Shown here: positions 42,612-49,027 of the stretch, piece after piece
Layout: the number at the start of each line of letters is the position of its first letter
Numbering within the stretch: the first letter of the stretch is position 1
Source of the DNA: Kiritimatiellia bacterium
GTDB taxonomy: Bacteria > Verrucomicrobiota > Kiritimatiellia > RFP12 > UBA1067
Direction of reading: 5' to 3'
Length of the DNA: 53,076 nucleotides
Assembly (NCBI GenBank): GCA_017406465.1
Contig: JAFQYM010000006.1
Coordinates: 1 to 53,076, forward strand
The notes under the pieces: generated by a model
Told to the model about the DNA's origin: nothing
Database searches by the model: none
Seen by the model: only the letters and a program-made list of their open reading frames with translations
Translations under genes and position numbers: made by a program

Positions 42612-43636
42612 TTGCCGAGTACCCTCCTGTAGTTCTCGCCGATCGTGTCCCAGAGCTTCAAGGCGTCCGGTGCGCCGACGATGGTGCCGTAGCCGCCGCG
42701 ATACGTCCAGGCGGCAATACGGTCGACACCGGCCGCCTCGGCGATGTCCACCCACTTCGCCACCTGCGACCAGTCCTTGGGCTGCTTGTAGTAGCCCATG
42801 AACCAGCGCTCGGACTTCTTGCCGTACTTCTTCGCGATGGCGACGGTGCGCTCGGTGATGTCGCGGAAAAAGTCCTCTGGAAGCGCCCAGTTGATGATCG
42901 TCGTCGAGAAGACGTCGAAGTACGGGCACGCGCCGACCATGTCCCAGTTGTCGTAGCCGCGATACTCGCTGACGTAGTATCCGTTCTGCGTCGCGTGGAC
43001 GCAGCAAGTGATCTCAAGCTTCGGGTCGATCTCCTTCAGCGCCTTCGACGTGTCGGAGAGAACGACAAGAGCTTCGCGCCAGCGGAACTGCTTGACGTCG
43101 TTCGTCATGTACTTGGGCATCGGGTATCCGTAGTAGTCCTCGAAACGTTTGCGGCAGACGGGGCAGTAGCACGTCCAGTCGTCGGCGACTCCTCCGGTGA
43201 TTGAGGCGATGCCCTTCGGAAACGCATAGTGCGGCTCGTCCCAGAAGAATCCGTCTGGCTTGCACTCGCGGGCAAGCGTCGTGCAGAAGTTCTTGAAATA
43301 GTCGCGGTAGCTGTTGGTGTTGAAGCACGCATAGGGGAGCTTCTCGCCCGTGAGCGCGCTGACCTGGCGGTTCTCGACGTTGTCCTGAAGGAACTTCGAG
43401 ACCTGCTCTCCGCCGAAGTACTTGCCGTTGCCCCACGGGTCGATTAGAACGCGAAGTCCAAGCTCGTGCGCCTTGTCGACGATGGCGGGGATGTTCGGCC
43501 GCCAGAAGTCGAAGTCAAACTCGGTGACGGCGAGGATGACCTGGGTGACGCCGTGCGCCTTCATTTCCTTGAAGTCCGCCTCGGCATGTTCTACGTAGTT
43601 GAGCCCGTAGTAGCTTATCGATGTCTGCGTTATCAT
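42608..43636 (-). CDS. Putative glycosidase-like TIM-barrel protein of unknown specificity
   Basis: The 342-residue protein has no signal peptide and reads like a (beta/alpha)8 hydrolase: ISYYGLNYVEHAEADFKEMK, VLIDPWGNGKYFGGE, DGFFWDEPHYAFP with a possible acidic catalytic pair, a CPVCRKRFEDYYGYP element typical of uncharacterised glycosyl-hydrolase families, and AAWTYRGGYGTIVGAPD. ATG 43636 is chosen because the longer start lies inside a hairpin repeat; no good ribosome-binding site is visible. It sits between the MFS transporter and the SIS gene, so it probably acts on an imported oligosaccharide in the cytoplasm. Confidence 0.6.
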   Translation of the reverse strand: MITQTSISYYGLNYVEHAEADFKEMKAHGVTQVILAVTEFDFDFWRPNIPAIVDKAHELGLRVLIDPWGNGKYFGGEQVSKFLQDNVENRQVSALTGEKLPYACFNTNSYRDYFKNFCTTLARECKPDGFFWDEPHYAFPKGIASITGGVADDWTCYCPVCRKRFEDYYGYPMPKYMTNDVKQFRWREALVVLSDTSKALKEIDPKLEITCCVHATQNGYYVSEYRGYDNWDMVGACPYFDVFSTTIINWALPEDFFRDITERTVAIAKKYGKKSERWFMGYYKQPKDWSQVAKWVDIAEAAGVDRIAAWTYRGGYGTIVGAPDALKLWDTIGENYRRVLGK

Positions 43637-43644
43637 ATTTTTAA

Positions 43645-43701
43645 CCGTGTAGAACGTGTAGATCATGTAGACCGTCTTCACGTTCTACATGTTCTACATG
43701 G
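43645..43701. repeat. Hairpin of GTGTAGAACGTGTAGA units
   Basis: ACCGTGTAGAACGTGTAGA faces ACGTTCTACATGTTCTACAT then GGC. It fills the entire spacer between the MFS and GH-like genes and could affect ribosome access to the latter. Confidence 0.75.
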
Positions 43702-45093
43702 CTATTTCTCCTTTCTTTCAAACAAATGTTCCAGCTCTTCCAGCGTCTTGCCCTTCGTTTCTGGGATGAAGAGCGATACCAAAAAGTAGATTACCCCGTT
43801 CGCGGCGAAAAAGAAGAACATCGATGCCCATCCCCACGCGTTGACCCACGGCAGGAACGACGACGCGAGACCCCACGCGACGAACTGGTTTGAGAAGAGC
43901 GCTATCGCCATTCCGTTCGCGCGGATGCGCGACGGCATAAGCTCGGAGAGGACGAGCCACACGCAGATTCCGGGCCCAAGCGCGTAGAACACCTGCATCA
44001 CGAAAAACGCCACGAGGCAGAAAATCCCTGTCGTCGTCGAGGGCTCGAGCCCGAACCGCTCGATCGCGAGCAGCACGCCGCCGATAGCGGCGAGGCCAAT
44101 CGTCATCCCGGCGGTGCCGCTCTTCAGCAACCACGTGCGCCCCAACTTGTCCACAAGCGATGCCGCGACAAGCGTGACGACAAGGTTTGTGAGTTTGATC
44201 GCAAAGTCGCCGGCGTTGCCGAGCGTCCCGGCGAAACCGGCCTTCTGGAATATCATCACAGAATAGCTCGTGACGGAACTCATGCCCGTCGTCTTGTTGA
44301 GCGTCAGCACCGCGACAGCCAAGAGAAAAGGCACGACATAGCGGCGGGCAAGGAGAGATTGTAAGTTTGAAGTTTGAAGTTCCAAGTTTGAAGTTGCATT
44401 ATCCGATCTTGAGCCCGCAACTTTTAACTTTAAACTTTCAACTTTAAACTTTAAGCTTTTCTCTATCCACACCGGGCTTTCGGGGAGCCGCAGACTGCCA
44501 AGAAAAAGCACCGTGACCGGCGCGAGCGTCCACCAGAAGTTCATCTTCCACGCCGCCGATTTCGCTGCGTCCGCGACCACCTCCGGCGGCGCATCCGCCG
44601 CGCCGTAAAGCCGCGCCACGACAAAGCCCGTCGCCGCCGCCGCGACGAGTCCAAGCCCGAGGCAGAACTGGAAGACGCCGGTGCCGCGTCCTCTAATCTC
44701 CGGCGGCAGGGTCTCGGTGAGATACATGGGCATGACGACGGCCATGTATCCGGCGCTCACGCCCTGCAGGACGCGCCCGAAAAGCATCGGCAAAAGTGAC
44801 TTCTCCGAAAGGCATACAGTCGGAATCGCCACGAGGAAGAGCGCGGCGGAGGCGACGATCATGCGTTTTCTGCCGAACCGCTCGGCAAGCATCCCCGCCG
44901 TAAGCGAAGAGACAATGCCGCCGAAAAGCACAGCGCCGACGATCCAGCTGAGCTCCGCGTCGGAGAACAGGCGGAGTGCCTTGATGTACGGCGACGCTGC
45001 GGCTATGACACCAAAGTCTATTCCATACAAAAGTCCGCCCAACCCCGCAATCGCAAGGAGGTATCGGACGGAATTCTGGATTTCGCTCTTCAC
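43702..45093 (-). CDS. MFS sugar transporter (sugar porter family)
   Basis: The 463-residue inner-membrane protein has sugar-porter signatures AERFGRKRMIV, LPESPVWIEK after TM6, and PETKGKTLEELE at the C-terminus. It starts at GTG 45091-45093; -10 TATACT ends seven bases upstream, so the message is probably leaderless. The central cytoplasmic loop contains about 30 residues (KFKVESLKLKVAGSRSDN onward) encoded by a hairpin repeat at 44361-44457. It heads the operon MFS, GH-like, SIS, kinase and is divergent from a XylR-like regulator. Confidence 0.9.
   Translation of the reverse strand: MKSEIQNSVRYLLAIAGLGGLLYGIDFGVIAAASPYIKALRLFSDAELSWIVGAVLFGGIVSSLTAGMLAERFGRKRMIVASAALFLVAIPTVCLSEKSLLPMLFGRVLQGVSAGYMAVVMPMYLTETLPPEIRGRGTGVFQFCLGLGLVAAAATGFVVARLYGAADAPPEVVADAAKSAAWKMNFWWTLAPVTVLFLGSLRLPESPVWIEKSLKFKVESLKLKVAGSRSDNATSNLELQTSNLQSLLARRYVVPFLLAVAVLTLNKTTGMSSVTSYSVMIFQKAGFAGTLGNAGDFAIKLTNLVVTLVAASLVDKLGRTWLLKSGTAGMTIGLAAIGGVLLAIERFGLEPSTTTGIFCLVAFFVMQVFYALGPGICVWLVLSELMPSRIRANGMAIALFSNQFVAWGLASSFLPWVNAWGWASMFFFFAANGVIYFLVSLFIPETKGKTLEELEHLFERKEK
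44361..44457. repeat. In-frame hairpin of AAGTTTGAAGTT units
   Basis: GTAAGTTTGAAGTTTGAAG with more units faces CTTTAAACTTTCAACTTTAA. It lies inside the transporter gene at the loop between TM6 and TM7 and preserves the frame. Confidence 0.8.
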
Positions 45094-45100
45094 GCAAAAC

Positions 45101-45201
45101 AGTATAGCAAAACACCCTTCAGCATCAAATATCTTTTACGCCAAAATAACATCATCTTTCAGCCAAGCCACGCTACGGACTATTAGAAGTTGTGCTATAA
45201 T
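45101..45201. promoter_or_regulatory. Divergent promoters around operator (site 7)
   Basis: Minus strand: half-sites TTGGCTGAA (from 45166) and TTGGCG (from 45144), TATACT at 45101-45106; offsets 60 and 38. Plus strand: TATAAT at 45196-45201, seven bases before the regulator ATG, with a weak -35. The operator also abuts the regulator's -35 region, so autoregulation is possible. Confidence 0.75.
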
Positions 45202-45208
45202 ATTGTGC

Positions 45209-46420
45209 ATGGCTTCAAACTGGATGAAAAAATACAAATCGACCGGCGCTCCGCGGCGGGTCGTAGTCGCCCTCAGGATGGCCGGCATCGCCGGTCAGGA
45301 CAAGCTGAACGGCATCTTCGACTACCTGAGCGCAGGGCGGCGCTGGCAGCTCGTCATCTACAGAACAAGACACGAATTCTCTGCAGAGACCGTACAGCAC
45401 GAACTAGAACGCAAGGCCGACGGCTTCATCGTGGGGATTCCCGGAACGGAGGACGCGCTCGGCGTTCTCGCTGAGACGGACATCCCCACTGTCGTGATGA
45501 ACGTGTCAGGAGGCGGCATCGAGAAACGGACAAAAAACATCGCCTTCGTAAAGAGCGATTCGCAGGCTGTCGGACGCGAGGCAGCGCACGCCCTTCTCAG
45601 ACAGGGCGTCTATAGAAGCTACGGCTACGCCGGCTACCGCACGGACGACGACTGGAGCCGCGAACGCGGCACTGCCTTCCGCGACGCGCTCGAGAATGCC
45701 GGCTTCATCGGGCGCATGTTCGACATCACGCACTTCCAGGACAAGGTCGAGGACAAGCATACGCTGATAAAGTGGCTCCAGGGGCTTCCCAAGCCCTGCG
45801 GCATTCTCGCGGCATGCGACGACCGCGCCTTTGAAGTTGTTGACGTGTGCAACGAAATTGGCATCAAAATCCCGGCGGAGATTGGAATCCTCGGCGTAAA
45901 CAACGACCCGCTCCTATGCGAAAACGCCGAGCCGAAGCTTTCCAGCATCCAACCCGACTTCATCGGCGAGGGACGACTCGCGGCGGAGCTTTTGGAAAAG
46001 ATGATGTCGGGCGGCACAATTCCCGCAGAGAAACGTCTGAGGAAAGTCGGCATCCGCACCATCATCCACCGGCAATCGACGGTTACGCAGTCGGAGGCGG
46101 GGAAGCTCGTCCAGAAAGTGCTGTCCTACATCAGCAAGGAAGCCTTGAAGGGAATCGGAGTCGAAGACGTGGCCCGCAGGTTCAAGGTTTCGCGTTCACT
46201 CCTTGAAATGCGATTCCGCGAACTTCAGAACGAAAGTGTCTATGAGGCGATGCTGCGTATCCGGCTCGAGGAGGTGAAACGTCGGCTACGGCAGACGAAA
46301 GACCCGATATCCGAGATCACCGCAGCCTGCGGATGGGAGAACCCGACCCCGCCGAAGGCACTATTCAAGAGGCGCTTCGGCATCTCCATGCGCGAATATC
46401 GCAACGGCGTCTCATCATAG
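45209..46420 (+). CDS. XylR-like regulator: LacI-type sensor plus AraC-type HTH (second)
   Basis: The 403-residue protein has a sugar-binding sensor (RRVVVALRMAGIAGQDKLNG to IGILGVNNDPLLCENAEPKL) and a C-terminal AraC/XylS domain (VEDVARRFKVSRSLLEMRF, then ISEITAACGWENPTPPKALF). ATG 45209 is seven bases after TATAAT, so the message should be leaderless; upstream in-frame sequence runs back through the divergent gene and is not real. It is the best candidate for binding the TTGGCGGAA-type operator, which lies between it and the MFS operon and recurs at four other promoters. Confidence 0.9.
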   Translation: MASNWMKKYKSTGAPRRVVVALRMAGIAGQDKLNGIFDYLSAGRRWQLVIYRTRHEFSAETVQHELERKADGFIVGIPGTEDALGVLAETDIPTVVMNVSGGGIEKRTKNIAFVKSDSQAVGREAAHALLRQGVYRSYGYAGYRTDDDWSRERGTAFRDALENAGFIGRMFDITHFQDKVEDKHTLIKWLQGLPKPCGILAACDDRAFEVVDVCNEIGIKIPAEIGILGVNNDPLLCENAEPKLSSIQPDFIGEGRLAAELLEKMMSGGTIPAEKRLRKVGIRTIIHRQSTVTQSEAGKLVQKVLSYISKEALKGIGVEDVARRFKVSRSLLEMRFRELQNESVYEAMLRIRLEEVKRRLRQTKDPISEITAACGWENPTPPKALFKRRFGISMREYRNGVSS

Positions 46421-46424
46421 GCCC

Positions 46425-46459
46425 GTGGACCCCACGAAAGGCCCATTTTTCAAGGGCTA
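46425..46459 (-). repeat. RAYT-associated short repeat, copy 6
   Basis: Minus strand: CCTTGAAAAATGGGCC, then TTTCGTGGGGTCCACGGGC. It lies just after the regulator stop and carries the GTGGGG core with a diverged palindrome. Confidence 0.5.
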
Positions 46460-46483
46460 TGCGTTTCTATTCTCCAACGGCGC

Positions 46484-46630
46484 TCATGGCAGCATTGCCA
46501 GCAGCTTGGCGATCTCCTTCGCATCGCGGGTGCTGAAGGAAGTGACGCGACGGCCGAGGCAGTTGATGGGCGAGCCGAGGCCATGCGGCTCGACGTTGTC
46601 GGATTTGGAGAATCGCGAATGTGGGATGGC
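46484..46630 (-). pseudogene. Possible C-terminal gene fragment, family unknown
   Basis: The minus strand encodes FSKSDNVEPHGLGSPINCLG, then RRVTSFSTRDAKEIAKLLAM before a stop, without a start. The residue mix looks coding but I recognise no family. It lies between the queC stop and the repeat at 46425. Confidence 0.25.
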
Positions 46631-46637
46631 AGAAAAA

Positions 46638-47291
46638 TTATTTCCTGCGGGAGAACTCCGCGTAGCCGCGTGCGCGGAGGCGACAGGCGGGGCATTTGCC
46701 GCAACCGCGCCCCGGGATGCCGTTGTAGCAAGTGAGGGTATCGTTCTCGATAACGTCGAGGATGCCTAACTTCGCCGCAAGGACCCACTCCTCCGCCTTC
46801 GTCTTGTGGATGAACGGCGTCACGAACTTGACCGGCCAGTCGAGCGCAAGGCGCGTCGCCTTCTCGTGTGCGCGTATGAACGCCGCGCGGCAGTCGGGAT
46901 AGCCCGAGAAGTCCGCCTCCGAAACGCCAGTCCACACCTCTTTCGCGCCAAGCGACTTCGCCCAGACGGACGCAAGCGTGAGGAAGACGGCGTTCCGCCC
47001 TTCCACGACGGTGTTGGGACACTTCGCGCCTTTTTTCTTCTCGATCGCGATACCCTTCGAGAGAAGCGCGTTGTCGGTGATCGAGGAATAGAACGAAAGC
47101 GGCACGCGCTTCCACAAAGCGATCTTGAATATTCCCTTGGCGAGACGGCGCGCGAACTTCGTCTCGAGCGCATGGCGCTGGCCGTAGGCGTAGGTAATCG
47201 CAGCGACGTTTTCGGCGCCGTGCTTCTTCACGGCCATCGCAAGCGCGGTCGCGGAATCCTGCCCGCCGGAAAGAACTACCACTGCCTTCAT
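46638..47291 (-). CDS. queC: 7-cyano-7-deazaguanine synthase
   Basis: The 217-residue protein converts 7-carboxy-7-deazaguanine to preQ0 using ATP and ammonia in queuosine biosynthesis. The PP-loop LSGGQDSATAL is at residues 6-16, TGVSEADFSGYPDCR is the family substrate region, and the C-terminal zinc site GRGCGKCPACRLRARGY is intact. The ATG overlaps the maf stop (ATGA). No other queuosine gene is in the window. Confidence 0.93.
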   Translation of the reverse strand: MKAVVVLSGGQDSATALAMAVKKHGAENVAAITYAYGQRHALETKFARRLAKGIFKIALWKRVPLSFYSSITDNALLSKGIAIEKKKGAKCPNTVVEGRNAVFLTLASVWAKSLGAKEVWTGVSEADFSGYPDCRAAFIRAHEKATRLALDWPVKFVTPFIHKTKAEEWVLAAKLGILDVIENDTLTCYNGIPGRGCGKCPACRLRARGYAEFSRRK

Positions 47292-47812
47292 GCGATCCCC
47301 CATTCCTTGAGCGGCTCGACGGGGAGCCCCATTATGTTCTCGTAGCTGCCCGAATACGACTCGACGATCAGGTCGCCCGACTCGTCGATGTCATACGCGC
47401 CCGCTCGGTCGGTCGGCCTCACGCGCGCGACGTACTCGTCTATCGTCGCCTCGGAAAGTTCGCGAAACTTGACGTCGCTGCGGACGACTTTCACTTCGCC
47501 GTCGAAAGCGACGCCCGTGAAGACTGTGTGGACGTTGCCAGCGAGCTCGCGCAGAAACTCCTTCGCCTCTTCGAGATCGCGCGGCTTCCCGTAGATGCGA
47601 TTCGCGAACCACACGATCGTGTCCGCGCTCAAGACGCCCTTCCGCGGCGAAAGCGCCGCGCCCTTCGCAAGCGCGTTCTCTCTGACCGTCCGCTCGGGGT
47701 CTGCGGGATACGAGACTTCGGGGGCGTCCGTCTTTACGACCTCGAAATCGACGCCGAGGTCTTTCAGTATCTTCGCCCTTCTGGGGCTACCGCTTGCAAG
47801 TATGATTTTCAT
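47288..47812 (-). CDS. maf: Maf-like nucleotide pyrophosphatase
   Basis: The 174-residue protein hydrolyses non-canonical or UTP/dTTP-type nucleotides. The family opening IILASGSPRRAKIL is intact, with LSADTIVWF and GKPRD following at the expected spacing, and AYDIDESGDL near the C-terminus. The ATG overlaps the thiN stop, and the stop overlaps queC, in a tight operon. Confidence 0.92.
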   Translation of the reverse strand: MKIILASGSPRRAKILKDLGVDFEVVKTDAPEVSYPADPERTVRENALAKGAALSPRKGVLSADTIVWFANRIYGKPRDLEEAKEFLRELAGNVHTVFTGVAFDGEVKVVRSDVKFRELSEATIDEYVARVRPTDRAGAYDIDESGDLIVESYSGSYENIMGLPVEPLKEWGIA

Positions 47813-48408
47813 GAGCCAATGTAGACGAGGACAGGTTTCGTCGCGGCAAGTGTGACGCGAGCGGCGATTGCGCGGTTCAGCGTCGCGCAGTAGAGGTTCT
47901 CGAACTTCACGCCGTCAAGCGGCCATTCAAGGCCCTTCGACGTCATGCGTGTCGCGGGATCGACGGCGAAGACGCTAACTGGCGTCCCCTTCGAGACGCG
48001 GAACGACGCCTTGCCGACAACAGGGACGAAGCGACCGAATTCCGTCACGATCTCAACTCCGAGATCGAGCGCGCGGAAGACGTTGCCGAGAAGATGGTCT
48101 TCGCGCTTTCCCATCGCGCCGACGACGACGAGCTTCTTGAGGCCCTTCGCTCGGCACCAGCCGACGGCCTTCGAGAGATCATTCGTCGACTGGTCGGGAA
48201 CAGTCACGATCTCAGAGCCCTCTGGGTGGTGGCCGATGGAATCCATGTCGCCGACGACTGCGAAAGGAGACTTGCCGAAACGCCAGCAGTAGGCGTCAGA
48301 TGCGCCGTCGCACGCGACTACGCGCTTCGCGCCCGCGAGAATTTCCCACGCAACTCCCCCCTTCTTAGGGAAGTCGCCGTTTGCAAGTATCACAGCATCA
48401 AATGACAT
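47809..48408 (-). CDS. thiN: Thiamine pyrophosphokinase
   Basis: The 199-residue enzyme makes thiamine diphosphate from thiamine and ATP. Family motifs are ACDGASDAY, AVVGDMDSIG, DQSTNDLSKAV and GAMGKREDHLLGN. The ATG at 48408 lies within the last codons of the yfcE gene (11-base overlap), with GGAGAA upstream. Last residues PVLVYIGS are normal. Confidence 0.9.
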   Translation of the reverse strand: MSFDAVILANGDFPKKGGVAWEILAGAKRVVACDGASDAYCWRFGKSPFAVVGDMDSIGHHPEGSEIVTVPDQSTNDLSKAVGWCRAKGLKKLVVVGAMGKREDHLLGNVFRALDLGVEIVTEFGRFVPVVGKASFRVSKGTPVSVFAVDPATRMTSKGLEWPLDGVKFENLYCATLNRAIAARVTLAATKPVLVYIGS

Positions 48409-48913
48409 AGTGCTTGAGGTTCTCCCCGTCATAGTAGCCGAACGAACGCGACGAGCCGCCCTTCGGGAGCGACACCGACCCGGGATTGAAGATCGTCATA
48501 CCGCACTCGAGCGTCTTGAGTTCGGGAACGTGTGTGTGGCCATGAACGAGAACGTCGGCGATTCCTATCGGGGGAAGCTTCCATTCATTCCACAAGTGGC
48601 CGTGCGTGAGAAAGAACTTCTTGTTCCCCGCGTCAAGCACCTGGTAGTCGGCGGTGATCGGGAACTTGACCATCATCTGGTCGACTTCCGCGTCGCAATT
48701 GCCGCGCACCGCGACGATCTCGTCCTTGTGCGCGTTGAGCATCTCCGCGACCTTCACGGGGTCGTAGAAGTTAGGCACGCCGTTCCTCGGCCCGTGGTAC
48801 AGCAAATCGCCCAAAAGCGCGATCTTGTCGTAGCCAAGCGCGGCGCCAGCCGCCAGCGCCGCATCAAGCGCCGCCGGCACACCATGTATATCGCTAAGAA
48901 AAAGTATTCTCAT
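48398..48913 (-). CDS. yfcE: YfcE-like metallophosphodiesterase
   Basis: The 171-residue enzyme is a small calcineurin-fold phosphodiesterase. Metal-binding motifs are all present: SDIHG, GDLLYHGPRN, GNCD, THGH and HGHTH, plus NPGS. The cellular substrate is not known. First gene of the four-gene operon; the 114-base spacer to 49028 has a plausible -10 (TAAAAT) and nothing else obvious. Confidence 0.9.
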   Translation of the reverse strand: MRILFLSDIHGVPAALDAALAAGAALGYDKIALLGDLLYHGPRNGVPNFYDPVKVAEMLNAHKDEIVAVRGNCDAEVDQMMVKFPITADYQVLDAGNKKFFLTHGHLWNEWKLPPIGIADVLVHGHTHVPELKTLECGMTIFNPGSVSLPKGGSSRSFGYYDGENLKHYVI

Positions 48914-49027
48914 GTCGCCACCGAGTCTTTTGGAAATATTTTACCATATTCCCGGCCGCCATGCCCGATCTCGACGAGAGCAATTCAATACCTTGCGCTG
49001 TCAATCCACACATACCTCTTCATCGCC

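Noticed and set aside
44681..45208. A longer version of the second XylR-like regulator starting inside the divergent MFS gene
   Set aside because: The extension is antisense to conserved transporter sequence and would start far upstream of the promoter. ATG 45209 fits the -10 box.
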